In this document: positions 56,014-63,788 of the stretch, one piece after another
Layout of the letters: each line of letters starts with the position of its first letter
Numbering within the stretch: the stretch's first letter is position 1
Source of the DNA: Luteibaculum oceani
GTDB taxonomy: Bacteria; Bacteroidota; Bacteroidia; Flavobacteriales_D; Luteibaculaceae
Assembly: GCF_007995015.1 (NCBI RefSeq)
Contig: NZ_VORB01000006.1
Span: 62,001-126,000, forward strand
Direction of reading: 5' to 3'
Length of the DNA: 64,000 nucleotides
Notes under the pieces: model-generated
What the model was told of the DNA's origin: nothing
What the model saw: the letters and a program-made list of their open reading frames with translations, nothing else
The model's database searches: none
Program-made: the position numbers and the translations under genes

Positions 56014-56952
56014 ATGAAAACCACAGAGAATAACAAAACCAATAACCAAGAAAAATCGAATACCATGAAAAATATAGCAATTGGAGTATTAGCCGTATGC
56101 GCGGTTGGATTAGGAGCTTTTGCTCTGGTACAATCGAGCGAGAAAACTGAATTGAAACAACAATTAGCTGCTTACGAAGAGCAGTATGGATTACAGTCTG
56201 CCGAGCAGATGGAATCTTACCGCGAAATAGAACAAAACCTTGCCAGTATTTCTATGCACGAAGGGAACATTAGAGAAAATATGAACCTGGAGGGTGTTGA
56301 AGATCCAAAAGCAAGAATTTCAGCTGAAATTCAGGCAATCGAGGATTTGATTGCAAAGAACAATCAGATTATTGAGGATCTTAACAAGAAGGTAGAGCAC
56401 AAGGATAGCAGATTGTCTGCATACAAAGCAGAAAATGGAAAGCTTAAAACGCGTTTGGAAACCTATAAAGAAGAAATGACAAAATTGGAGGCTCTAAATG
56501 CTGAATTAGCTGATAATCTTGAGAAAACTAAGGAGTTAAATAACACCTTAGAGCGTACGGTAAACAATCAAGATTCTACCTTGATAGCAAAAGAAAACTT
56601 GATTGCCGAGCAAGATCAAAAACTTCATAGAGCATACTACTTAGTAGGTGATCATAAAGAGCTTAAGGAAAAAAATATCGTTAACAAAGAAGGTGGAATT
56701 TTAGGGATAGCGGCTGCTAAAGAGTTGAATCCAAAGGTTAACGAAGAAGTATTTACAGAAATCGATTTGAGATTCTTAAAACGTATTCCAGTATATAAAA
56801 AGAACGCAGAAATCGTAACCAATCACCCTTCTGGATCGTACAAAATCGTTAGCGAAGGAAATACTATCCAATGGATAGAGATCAAGGATCCTGCAAAATT
56901 CTGGGAAAAGAGCAAATTCCTAGTAGTAGCAACCAAAGATAGCTGGATATAA
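56014..56952 (+). CDS. Cbp1-like coiled-coil membrane protein
   Basis: The 312-residue product has a short hydrophilic N-terminus, one membrane segment (about 19-42), a long coiled coil (about 45-205) and a C-terminal domain with RAYYLVGDHKELKEKNI, GGILGIAA, DLRFLKRIPVY, THPSGSYKI and ARFW.KSKFLV. This tail matches the Bacteroidota group annotated as Cbp1-family collagen-binding adhesins, a name taken from one member and not proof of function. The first Met (56014) or the later one (56065, MKNIAIG) could start it; the membrane segment suits both. It is the third gene of the OmpA cluster. Confidence 0.82.
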   Translation: MKTTENNKTNNQEKSNTMKNIAIGVLAVCAVGLGAFALVQSSEKTELKQQLAAYEEQYGLQSAEQMESYREIEQNLASISMHEGNIRENMNLEGVEDPKARISAEIQAIEDLIAKNNQIIEDLNKKVEHKDSRLSAYKAENGKLKTRLETYKEEMTKLEALNAELADNLEKTKELNNTLERTVNNQDSTLIAKENLIAEQDQKLHRAYYLVGDHKELKEKNIVNKEGGILGIAAAKELNPKVNEEVFTEIDLRFLKRIPVYKKNAEIVTNHPSGSYKIVSEGNTIQWIEIKDPAKFWEKSKFLVVATKDSWI

Positions 56953-56992
56953 TAAGGGCGCAGCATACCCATAAACTCACGTAAGTGGGGAC

Positions 56993-57034
56993 AAAAAAAG
57001 AGGCTGACTCTCCAAATGGAGGCAGCCTCTTTTC
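56993..57034. terminator. Bidirectional terminator between Cbp1-like gene and esterase
   Basis: A long stem GAGGCTG...CAGCCTC with an inner CTCC/GGAG stem is flanked by A and T runs. It serves both convergent genes. Confidence 0.9.
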
Positions 57035-57050
57035 CTTTTTTATAAGGGCA

Positions 57051-58298
57051 TTATTTTTTCACAAAACTGGCGGAATTTACCGTTCCATTCTTCTCTTTGG
57101 TAACCAGCATATAAACCCCATTTTTTAAGGCTGATATATCAATTTTATTCATCAAGATGCTGTTTTCTGTGTAATATACCACCCTTCCTTCGGGGCTAAT
57201 AATTTTAAGATCTACCAGCTCCATTGCATTTGCTACGGAAATAAAATCATGGCTTGGGTTAGGGTAAACCTGTGAATTGCGAGCTTTAGATTTTTCGGAA
57301 ATGCCAGAGGATACGGATCCACAAACTCTTTCGTACATAAATGCACTAGTAAAGTTAAATGTCGTATCCATGTATGCCGCATCTCCTACGAAAGGCACAT
57401 GGCCTGCACCTTTAAATGTATAGAAGTCGTTAATAACCCCAATTTCATTCGCACGACGGTGAATGGCTGCCGATCCAGCAACGGGATAGTTTATGTCCAG
57501 GATTCTAACTGTATCCTCATCGTAAGGAACGGTTTCATCTTGGTCTCCATGCATTGAAACAACAGGAACATCCCCCACTTCTAACCATTCTTTCTTGCCA
57601 AGGGCACCACAAAGATTAATAACTCCGGCAACTTTAGATGAGTATCCTGGATTTCCACTTCTTCCTTCTAATCCACCACTTCTTTCGTACTCCGGACGTA
57701 AGATCTCTGGAATTTCGTCGTCATTTAGGTAGGCAGTATGTAATGCACAAAAGCCTCCTGCAGAAACCCCTCCAACATAAATTTGGTTGGTGTCTATTCT
57801 AAATGGATTAGTAAGGTCTTTTGCAGAACGATATAAGAATCTTACCGCCGCCTTCATGTCGTGTGTTCCTTTTAATACAGCACGGGTAGCATTTTCTGGA
57901 GATGGATTAACCAAAAGCTCATCAGATAAACGGTAGTCTATAGAAACACAAACATATCCAAGCTGTGCATAGCGGTTACACAATTCAACAATGTCTGGAG
58001 AAACACGTGCTCCGTATACAAATGCTCCACCGAATGCAAATACAATTACTGGTCTTTCCTCTGTTTCAAGATCGGCTGCTGGCTGATAAACGTCTAAATA
58101 CAACGGGTAAGGGTTCGTACCGTTCGAATTTAAGGTGTCGAAAGTAACTTCTGCATTTCCGTATAAAATTCCAGGCGTTACCAAAACCTCATTAAAAATT
58201 GGGTCTTGGAATCTACCATTAGAACAGTCGTTTTGGGAAAATAGGGTTGAAACAGCGCCTAAAAATAGAGCGCAAAACAGCGTAAGCGTTTTATTCAT
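57051..58298 (-). CDS. Secreted alpha/beta-hydrolase (esterase/lipase-like) with T9SS sorting domain
   Basis: The 415-residue product has a signal peptide (to about FSQN), then an HSL/carboxylesterase-type fold. The oxyanion region is FAFGGAFVYG (in place of HGG), the nucleophile Ser lies in GVSAGG, the Asp in HGDQDETVP and the His in GAGHVPF. A type A T9SS domain ends it (YPNPSHDF, SPEGRVVYY, LKNGVYMLV, ASFVKK). It would be exported to the surface or medium and hydrolyse esters of unknown nature. A -7 box lies 26 bases before the ATG. Confidence 0.9.
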   Translation of the reverse strand: MNKTLTLFCALFLGAVSTLFSQNDCSNGRFQDPIFNEVLVTPGILYGNAEVTFDTLNSNGTNPYPLYLDVYQPAADLETEERPVIVFAFGGAFVYGARVSPDIVELCNRYAQLGYVCVSIDYRLSDELLVNPSPENATRAVLKGTHDMKAAVRFLYRSAKDLTNPFRIDTNQIYVGGVSAGGFCALHTAYLNDDEIPEILRPEYERSGGLEGRSGNPGYSSKVAGVINLCGALGKKEWLEVGDVPVVSMHGDQDETVPYDEDTVRILDINYPVAGSAAIHRRANEIGVINDFYTFKGAGHVPFVGDAAYMDTTFNFTSAFMYERVCGSVSSGISEKSKARNSQVYPNPSHDFISVANAMELVDLKIISPEGRVVYYTENSILMNKIDISALKNGVYMLVTKEKNGTVNSASFVKK

Positions 58299-58324
58299 AC
58301 TGGGTAATTTTGGTTGGTGAAATG

Positions 58325-58332
58325 CAAAAATA
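58325..58332 (-). promoter_or_regulatory. -7 box TATTTTTG of the esterase gene
   Basis: An exact TAnnTTTG match on the minus strand, identical to the nqr -7 box, 26 bases before the start codon. Confidence 0.5.
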
Positions 58333-58410
58333 ACCCAGAGGTGAAATTATAAGGGTGAGCGGGGAAACAAATTAATACTGACTATTGGTTACTTAAGTGT
58401 TAATTTTGGG

Positions 58411-58785
58411 TTAATCCCAATCCCCCCATTTTTCTAGATCGCGACGTTCTTTTTTGGTGGGGCGCCCTGTACCTCTATCTCTTCTGGCGAATACAATATC
58501 TCTTTGCATTTTTGCTTTGATGTATTCGGATTCTGGAGTGTGATCTATCACATAATTTTCAACCAGTTTGGCACCAACTCTTTTGTCTAATAGAGCTTTT
58601 ACCTCTATTTCTTTATGGATGACTCCTCTACGATAGGAGATTGTGTCCCCAATTTTTGTCTCTCGAGAAGGTTTTACAACTTCTCCATTGATTTTCACTT
58701 TTCCACCTCTTAGTGCATCGGTTGCCTGAGATCGGGTTTTAAACACCCGAACACACCAAAGCCACTTATCCAACCTTACTTGCAT
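58411..58785 (-). CDS. S4-domain RNA-binding protein, Hsp15-like
   Basis: The 124-residue basic protein has an S4 domain at the N-terminus (RLDKWLWCVRVFKTRSQA, GGKVKINGEVVKPS) and a Lys/Arg-rich tail (GRPTKKERRDLEKW). E. coli Hsp15 rescues stalled 50S subunits that carry a nascent chain on tRNA. A near -7 box, TAACTTTA, lies four bases before the ATG, as in the ftsB-like gene. Confidence 0.93.
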   Translation of the reverse strand: MQVRLDKWLWCVRVFKTRSQATDALRGGKVKINGEVVKPSRETKIGDTISYRRGVIHKEIEVKALLDKRVGAKLVENYVIDHTPESEYIKAKMQRDIVFARRDRGTGRPTKKERRDLEKWGDWD

Positions 58786-58843
58786 GGTGTAAAGTTACTA
58801 AGTGGCTTTTAAAATCAGTGTTGAAAGAGGTTAAATACCCATC

Positions 58844-59332
58844 TTATTTTCTGGGATGCTCCATTTTTCGATGCATTTTGTTTATCGCCTCTGCCTTCCC
58901 CTGCTTGCGTCCTTTTAGCAAAAGGTATTGTTCAAATTGCTCTTCGGTTAGAATGGATTTAACCTGACTGCGGTACTTTTCCTCCATTGCTTGTTTTTCT
59001 TGAGCATAAGCTTCTTTCTCGGCTTTTAGTGCTGCTCTTCTTGCTTCAAGGGCTTCTTGGTCATTCTTAAGCTCTTCGCGCTTGTCCTTAATTTCTTCTC
59101 TATGCTGTACAACAACATCTCTACGCGCCTTTTTTGCACGAGTCATTTCCTCTAACTCAGCAGTATGGATTTCAAGAAGTCTAGCTTTTTGAGTGGCATT
59201 CAGATCCAACTCTTTGGCAACTTTTTCGGTGAAATTTTCAGCCCTTTTATCAATGTCGTAGTCAACATTTGGTGATTGTGCCATCGCTCCTAAACTGGCC
59301 GATAGCAACATGGTAACGAATATCTTTTTCAT
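58844..59332 (-). CDS. Secreted Spy/CpxP-like coiled-coil protein
   Basis: The 162-residue product has a signal peptide (to about AMAQ), then an almost all-helical, highly charged body. The paired LxxxQ motifs of the Spy/CpxP type are seen as LDLNATQKARLLEIH and LTEEQFEQYLLLK. The middle is a Glu/Lys/Arg-rich coiled coil. It is probably a periplasmic chaperone or stress sensor; assignment to the family is tentative. A 43-base gap separates its start from the stop of the peroxidase gene, so the two may be co-transcribed. Confidence 0.75.
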   Translation of the reverse strand: MKKIFVTMLLSASLGAMAQSPNVDYDIDKRAENFTEKVAKELDLNATQKARLLEIHTAELEEMTRAKKARRDVVVQHREEIKDKREELKNDQEALEARRAALKAEKEAYAQEKQAMEEKYRSQVKSILTEEQFEQYLLLKGRKQGKAEAINKMHRKMEHPRK

Positions 59333-59374
59333 AACAAATGGTTTATTATGCTACAACGCAATTATCGTTCCAAA

Positions 59375-60718
59375 TTATAAATTACAGCCTAAATCGTTTC
59401 TAGATTCTGGGTCAGCTACGGGAAAACAGTTTCCAGAAGGCAGGGTAGAGGGAACCAATCGCTCTAGGTTTGGATCCTTTAATCCGTTTTCAATGAAATC
59501 GGTAAGTGCAACTATTTCCTCCTCCGTTAGACCTAAAGGTTTAAACGTTTCAGCTAACTGGCTGTCTGGAACCCCAGGGTTTTCCTTAATACCTTTATTT
59601 TTATATCTAATTACACTTTCTACGCTTCTAAAACTACCTCCATGACCGTAAAATGGGCTTTCAGTTAAGTTGTACAGTTGAGGTACTTTGAATTTATAGT
59701 TGTCATTAGGGTTTCCAGTAAATCCGCCGCGCCCATTTTTTGTCGCCTCGTCTACTGTTTTTAAAACTTCGGAATCTCTAAAGTCATTCATTCCCAAGGC
59801 ATAAAATTCCATGCTATTTAGGGCTGGTCCGGTATGACATGATGAACAATTTGCCTTACCAAAAAATAAGATTGCACCAGACTTTTGGCGTTCTGTCATG
59901 GCTGAAAAATTACCTCTCAACCACTGTTGAAAAGGAGCCTGGTTGGCTAGCAAAGTGCGTTCGTAAGCCGCAATTGCTTTTCCCATATTTTCCAAACTGT
60001 AAAGCTCACTGGTATTTAGGTTGCCGTATGCTTGGATAAATAGGTTTTTGTAGTCTGTGGTTTCGAACAATTGATTATTAGCATCCAGACGGTGGACCGT
60101 TAATCCCGCAATAGCTTGGGTTTCCAGTCCGTGCAGTTCTTTATTGTTTACCTCCTTTGGGGTACCAGCAGTCCATTGGTTTCGATAGTTTTGGTTTTCG
60201 CCAACTCCACCAAACTGTCCATTCCAAAGTTGCAATTCCTGAAAAGCGCTATTTAAGGCGGAAGGTGATCTGATTGGTTGCACATCTACGTCGTTTTCTG
60301 GGCAATTGGGGTCTTTTCTTCTGGCCTCACCGATTAAACCAAACCCTATTCCACCATCACCAATTCCCTGTTTTCTTCCGGCTTGAAATCCTGCTGCAAC
60401 ATGGTGGCATGAGGCACAACTGAAGGTTTGTCGACTGGCATCAAATTTGGGTTTTACTCCAATTGCTGTTTCGTGGAATAAAAATTTGCCTAATTCAACC
60501 TTGGCGTGTGAGAGTGGGTTTTTTGGATCCTGTGGGATACTTGCCAAATCTCCGTCATCAGGGAGTATGAAATAGTCCTTGCTCTTGTTTGGAGATTGTT
60601 CACTCAACAAAACGGCCAACCTTTGGTCGGTACCCGATGGAGTATTGTCATTAACTTCTTTACTACAAGCGGTAAAGAGAAAGGCGCCTATGGTACCTAT
60701 GTAGATAAGCTTTTTCAA
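59375..60718 (-). CDS. Di-haem cytochrome c peroxidase (MauG/CcpA family) lipoprotein
   Basis: The 447-residue product has a lipoprotein signal (GAFLFTACSKE), an N-domain haem motif CASCHH (about 100) and a C-domain haem motif CSSCH (about 290), each binding one haem c. Between them lie QPIRSPSALNSAF and, near the end, FKVPQLYNLTESPFYGHGGSF. These enzymes reduce H2O2 with cytochrome c or modify proteins. It is periplasmic, facing the intermembrane space. Confidence 0.93.
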   Translation of the reverse strand: MKKLIYIGTIGAFLFTACSKEVNDNTPSGTDQRLAVLLSEQSPNKSKDYFILPDDGDLASIPQDPKNPLSHAKVELGKFLFHETAIGVKPKFDASRQTFSCASCHHVAAGFQAGRKQGIGDGGIGFGLIGEARRKDPNCPENDVDVQPIRSPSALNSAFQELQLWNGQFGGVGENQNYRNQWTAGTPKEVNNKELHGLETQAIAGLTVHRLDANNQLFETTDYKNLFIQAYGNLNTSELYSLENMGKAIAAYERTLLANQAPFQQWLRGNFSAMTERQKSGAILFFGKANCSSCHTGPALNSMEFYALGMNDFRDSEVLKTVDEATKNGRGGFTGNPNDNYKFKVPQLYNLTESPFYGHGGSFRSVESVIRYKNKGIKENPGVPDSQLAETFKPLGLTEEEIVALTDFIENGLKDPNLERLVPSTLPSGNCFPVADPESRNDLGCNL

Positions 60719-60827
60719 TGCAGTGGGGTTTAATTACACTACAAATGAACGGCATACCTTAAAATGCCCGTAAAAAACTGAACAAAATCAAAGTTTAATA
60801 TGAGTCAGATTTTAATTCAAACCTGTC

Positions 60828-61547
60828 TCAAAAATTAAAATGCTTGGAGTTCCATATTCTGTTATTTAAACCAGAACATCGGAGAAAAAACCAATAACTA
60901 AACACCGCGCTACAAACAAAGATTCCGTAAAAGCTCTTAAATAAAAACAGAGACGAGGCTCCCAGTTGTACCGCTGAATTTTTAAAAATAAATTCAGGAA
61001 GGAGCATGCCGAATAAAATTCCTAGCAATAGAATGCTGGTAATGGTCCACCTTTCATTTCTCAGGACTCTTCCATAAAGAGCTCTGACGGGGTTTAATTC
61101 ACCACCCCATTTATGTATATAGTAATACCTTCCCGAAGAGGTGGCGGCAAACAAAATTGGATCGCTATTGATGTCGGAAAGCCTAAACATTTCTTCTGGA
61201 GCAAGAATATACAGGGAGTTTTCTATTTCTTGATTTCCTGTAAGCTTTTTTAAGTGATTAATTTTGTTGAAGGCTTCCGTGGGGACGATATTTTTAAAAT
61301 ACTTAATGGGAAGAAACCTCAGCCTGTAGCGTAATGCAAGTTCTTTGATCTGGTTAATGGTGTAACAGCGCTTTTCGTTAAGTAAACCCTCATCTATTTC
61401 ACCTAACCCTTCAGCAGTTTTGAATTGGTTTTGTTCGCGTTCTGCCAATAAGACCTCTGCATTAAGAATTGCTTTGGCCTCATTTATTGCGTTGTTAGCT
61501 CCTTTAATATCCTCAAGATGCTTTAGTAAATCTATTCCCAATTTCAT
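60828..61547 (-). CDS. Membrane protein of unknown function with two C-terminal segments
   Basis: The 239-residue product is mostly cytoplasmic. The first 60 residues are helical (KGANNAINEAKAILNAEVLLAERE), then a mixed region with RLRFLPIKYF and LYILAPEEMFRL, and a WGGELNP motif near 150. Two hydrophobic segments follow (about 175-193 and 203-222). No known domain is recognised. It stands between the di-haem peroxidase and a divergent thioredoxin gene. Confidence 0.75.
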   Translation of the reverse strand: MKLGIDLLKHLEDIKGANNAINEAKAILNAEVLLAEREQNQFKTAEGLGEIDEGLLNEKRCYTINQIKELALRYRLRFLPIKYFKNIVPTEAFNKINHLKKLTGNQEIENSLYILAPEEMFRLSDINSDPILFAATSSGRYYYIHKWGGELNPVRALYGRVLRNERWTITSILLLGILFGMLLPEFIFKNSAVQLGASSLFLFKSFYGIFVCSAVFSYWFFLRCSGLNNRIWNSKHFNF

Positions 61548-61667
61548 ATCGCCTGTTTACTAAAGACTAACTTTAAAAAAGAAAAAATGTTCCTAATTTA
61601 ACCAGTTAAATGTCAGTGGCTTCAATGCTTATAGGGTAACATATATTAACAGGGGGTTGGAAGGACC

Positions 61668-61701
61668 TTGTCGATAGATTTAGGAAATATCCTTAATTTT
61701 G
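61668..61701 (+). promoter_or_regulatory. Promoter of the trxA gene
   Basis: TTG (61668-61670), a 23-base spacer and TAATTTTG (61694-61701) match the Bacteroidota consensus; the ATG follows 19 bases later. Confidence 0.6.
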
Positions 61702-61720
61702 AGGCTAGAAATTTCAAATT

Positions 61721-62041
61721 ATGGCATTAGAATTTACAGACAATAATTTCGAGGCAGAAGTATTAAATTCAGATCAACCCGTATTAGTTGATTTCTGGGC
61801 AGAGTGGTGTGGGCCATGTAAAATGGTTGGACCAATCGTTGATGAGATTGCCAAGGAATACGAAGGAAAAGCAAAAGTTGGTAAGGTAAACGTGGATGAG
61901 AATCCTGGAATTTCAGCGAAATTCGGAATCCGTTCTATTCCTACCATCCTATATATCAAAAACGGTGAGGTTGTAGACAAATCAGTAGGAGCGGTACCAA
62001 AAGCTGCACTTACAGATAAGTTAGAGGCTCAGATCGCCTAA
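61721..62041 (+). CDS. trxA: Thioredoxin
   Basis: The 106-residue cytoplasmic reductant has the canonical [13 protein letters not shown] active site, the PTILYIKNG segment with its cis-Pro and a [19 protein letters not shown] stretch. It serves reductase partners such as peroxiredoxin. It has its own promoter and terminator. Confidence 0.97.
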   Translation: MALEFTDNNFEAEVLNSDQPVLVDFWAEWCGPCKMVGPIVDEIAKEYEGKAKVGKVNVDENPGISAKFGIRSIPTILYIKNGEVVDKSVGAVPKAALTDKLEAQIA

Positions 62042-62062
62042 TTGATACAAACAATATTTGTG

Positions 62063-62098
62063 AAATCCTCCATGCGAAAGCCTGGGGGATTTTTTATT
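62063..62098 (+). terminator. Terminator of trxA
   Basis: A 10-bp stem AAATCCTCCA / TGGGGGATTT (62063-62072 with 62083-62092, one G-U pair) is followed by a T-rich tail. Confidence 0.88.
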
Positions 62099-62106
62099 TT
62101 TCGGCC

Positions 62107-63033
62107 ATGGGAAAAATTGATAGGGAATTTGTTGGGTCATTTAAAAACCTAGAATTGCTTGCAAAGGAGGTAGTGCAAGGTTTTATGACGGGTTTACATA
62201 AATCCCCTTTTCGAGGATTTTCCGTTGAGTTCGCAGAACATAGGCACTACAATAGGGGTGAATCTACCCGCCATATAGATTGGAAACTATATGGACGAAC
62301 AGATAAGCTCTTTATTAAGGAGTATGAGGAGGAAACCAACCTGAGGGCATCGTTTATTATAGATGCTTCGCCTTCCATGTTTTATCCCGAGAAAAGTGAA
62401 AAGCAGCTAAGCAAATTTCAATATTCTATCTATGGCGCTGCAGTTCTTATGGAGCTTCTTCAGCGACAGCGCGATGCTTTTGCTTTAAACCTGTTTGATA
62501 GGGAGCTTTATTTCGATAGCGAAATGAAATCTACCCCTGCTCACAAACAATTTCTATTTAGTCAGCTGGAGTCGGAACTAAATAAAACCAAGGAAAAGCA
62601 GCAGGGAACAGACTTGGTGAATATTTTGCATCAAAAAGCTGAAACCTTACCTGCAAGATCTTTGGTGGTAATTTTCACTGATTTCTTTGTTGGTGGCTGG
62701 AAGGAGGAATTGTGGGAAGCATTTCGACATTTAGCTCACAAGAACCATGATATGGTAGTTTTTCATGTAAATGATAGGCGCAGCGAACACGATTTAGAAT
62801 TAAATACCCAATGGGCAAGAATAATAGACGCTGAAACGGGCGAAGAAATAAAATTAAACCCTGAGCAGTATCAAAAAAGCTATAGAGAGAAAATTTCGGA
62901 GCAGAATTTGAAAATTAAAACCGAGCTCTTGAATTTAAGAACTGACTATTATGTGGTTGATATTCAGGACGATTTCGAAAACTTAATGAGGGCTTATCTT
63001 TCGAGGCGAAAAAAAATATTACAGAGTAGATAA
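62107..63033 (+). CDS. DUF58-domain (VWA-like) protein
   Basis: The 308-residue cytoplasmic protein carries FAEHRHYNRGESTRHIDWKLYGRTDKLFIKEYEEETNLRA split here as its signature: the RHIDWKLYGRT block, followed by the DASPSM MIDAS motif (DxSxS) of a VWA-like domain. It usually sits beside a MoxR ATPase and membrane VWA proteins; none is in the window, so it stands apart from its usual partners. Possible function: chaperone or assembly of a membrane complex. Confidence 0.9.
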   Translation: MGKIDREFVGSFKNLELLAKEVVQGFMTGLHKSPFRGFSVEFAEHRHYNRGESTRHIDWKLYGRTDKLFIKEYEEETNLRASFIIDASPSMFYPEKSEKQLSKFQYSIYGAAVLMELLQRQRDAFALNLFDRELYFDSEMKSTPAHKQFLFSQLESELNKTKEKQQGTDLVNILHQKAETLPARSLVVIFTDFFVGGWKEELWEAFRHLAHKNHDMVVFHVNDRRSEHDLELNTQWARIIDAETGEEIKLNPEQYQKSYREKISEQNLKIKTELLNLRTDYYVVDIQDDFENLMRAYLSRRKKILQSR

Positions 63034-63040
63034 TTTTTTC

Positions 63041-63070
63041 TTGTGTGGGTAATATTTTCTATTACCTTTG
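63041..63070 (+). promoter_or_regulatory. Promoter of the tRNA-Asp locus
   Basis: TTG (63041-63043), a 19-base spacer and TACCTTTG (63063-63070) match the consensus exactly. It stands 36 bases before the broken tRNA copy. Confidence 0.75.
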
Positions 63071-63106
63071 CACCACTCTTAACAACAACGACAGTTAAGA
63101 AACTAC

Positions 63107-63160
63107 GGTCTGGTAGTTCAGTTGGTTAGAATCCTGTCCCGTTCATACGGGAGGGTCACG
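63107..63160 (+). pseudogene. Degenerate tRNA copy (tRNA-Asp-like 5' half, CAT-type anticodon arm)
   Basis: It shares a 35-base perfect duplication (63098-63132 with 63191-63225) with the tRNA-Asp that follows. After base 63132 it diverges into a TCCCG/CGGGA stem with a six-base loop TTCATA (one base short of a normal anticodon loop) and then loses the T-arm, so no acceptor 3' half is found. Confidence 0.7.
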
Positions 63161-63199
63161 AGCCACAAGGAACGAAAGGCTTATTGAAATAGAAACTAC

Positions 63200-63273
63200 G
63201 GTCTGGTAGTTCAGTTGGTTAGAATACCTGCCTGTCACGCAGGGGGTCGCGAGTTCGAGTCTCGTCCAGACCG
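63200..63273 (+). tRNA. tRNA-Asp (GTC)
   Basis: The cloverleaf is complete: acceptor GGTCTGG / CCAGACC, D-arm with AGTTCAGTTGGTT, anticodon arm CCTGC-CTGTCAC-GCAGG with GTC, T-arm with GTTCGAGTC, discriminator G. CCA is not encoded. It lies downstream of its broken copy and is followed by a terminator. Confidence 0.97.
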
Positions 63274-63274
63274 C

Positions 63275-63304
63275 AAAAAAGGGAAGCAAATGCTTCCCTT
63301 TTTT
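63275..63304 (+). terminator. Terminator of the tRNA-Asp locus
   Basis: A 14-bp stem (AAAAAAGGGAAGCA with its complement) with a two-base AA loop, in effect four bases, ends in six T's. Confidence 0.92.
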
Positions 63305-63351
63305 CGTTTTCCGAGCGTTCTTGTTTAAAGCAAATTCTGTACCTTATAGGT

Positions 63352-63606
63352 ATGTTCCAAGTCTATATTCTTCAAAGTTCCAAATCCAAAAAGTATTACA
63401 TAGGATACACAGGAGATAGCCTAGAAAATCGTCTTTCCAAACACAATCGTCCTCACAAAGGGTACACCGCTCGACATCAACCTTGGGAATTAGTTTATCA
63501 CGAAGAATATTCCAATAAGACAGAAGCTATAATGCGGGAGAAGAAATTAAAAGGTTGGAAGACCGCTAAGCGTATTTCTGAGCTTATACAAAGTACTCTT
63601 GATTAA
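63352..63606 (+). CDS. GIY-YIG domain protein
   Basis: The 84-residue single-domain protein has the variant signature VYILQSS...YYIGYTGDSLENRLSKHN, with Tyr, Arg and the His of the catalytic fold, and the later Glu in NKTEAIMREKKLKGW. Proteins of this UPF0213/YhbQ-like size are widespread and small, and their nuclease role is mostly inferred. It lies just after the tRNA-Asp locus, a place often occupied by mobile genes, but there is no sign of an integrase. Confidence 0.93.
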   Translation: MFQVYILQSSKSKKYYIGYTGDSLENRLSKHNRPHKGYTARHQPWELVYHEEYSNKTEAIMREKKLKGWKTAKRISELIQSTLD

Positions 63607-63631
63607 AATACCCATACCTACCAAGTAACAC

Positions 63632-63654
63632 GGGTACAAGTTTGAATTGTACCC
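63632..63654. other. Perfect hairpin after the GIY-YIG gene
   Basis: GGGTACAA / TTGTACCC (63632-63639 with 63647-63654) forms an 8-bp stem with a 7-base loop and no T-run. It could be a weak terminator or a protein-binding site. Confidence 0.5.
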
Positions 63655-63788
63655 TAGGCGTTGAACAAGTACTTAGAATGTTTTGTAAACTCGATTTTTT
63701 TCCAATGCAGAATTGAAACCATCCATTTGAATAAATCTGATTTTCACAAGAAGATTACATGGAGTAGGGAATTCTTTGAATGAAATGT

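Noticed and set aside
63098-63606. tRNA-associated integrative element
   Set aside because: The duplicated tRNA segment and a GIY-YIG gene suggested an attachment site, but there is no integrase, no second att copy in the window and the GIY-YIG family is widespread in chromosomes.
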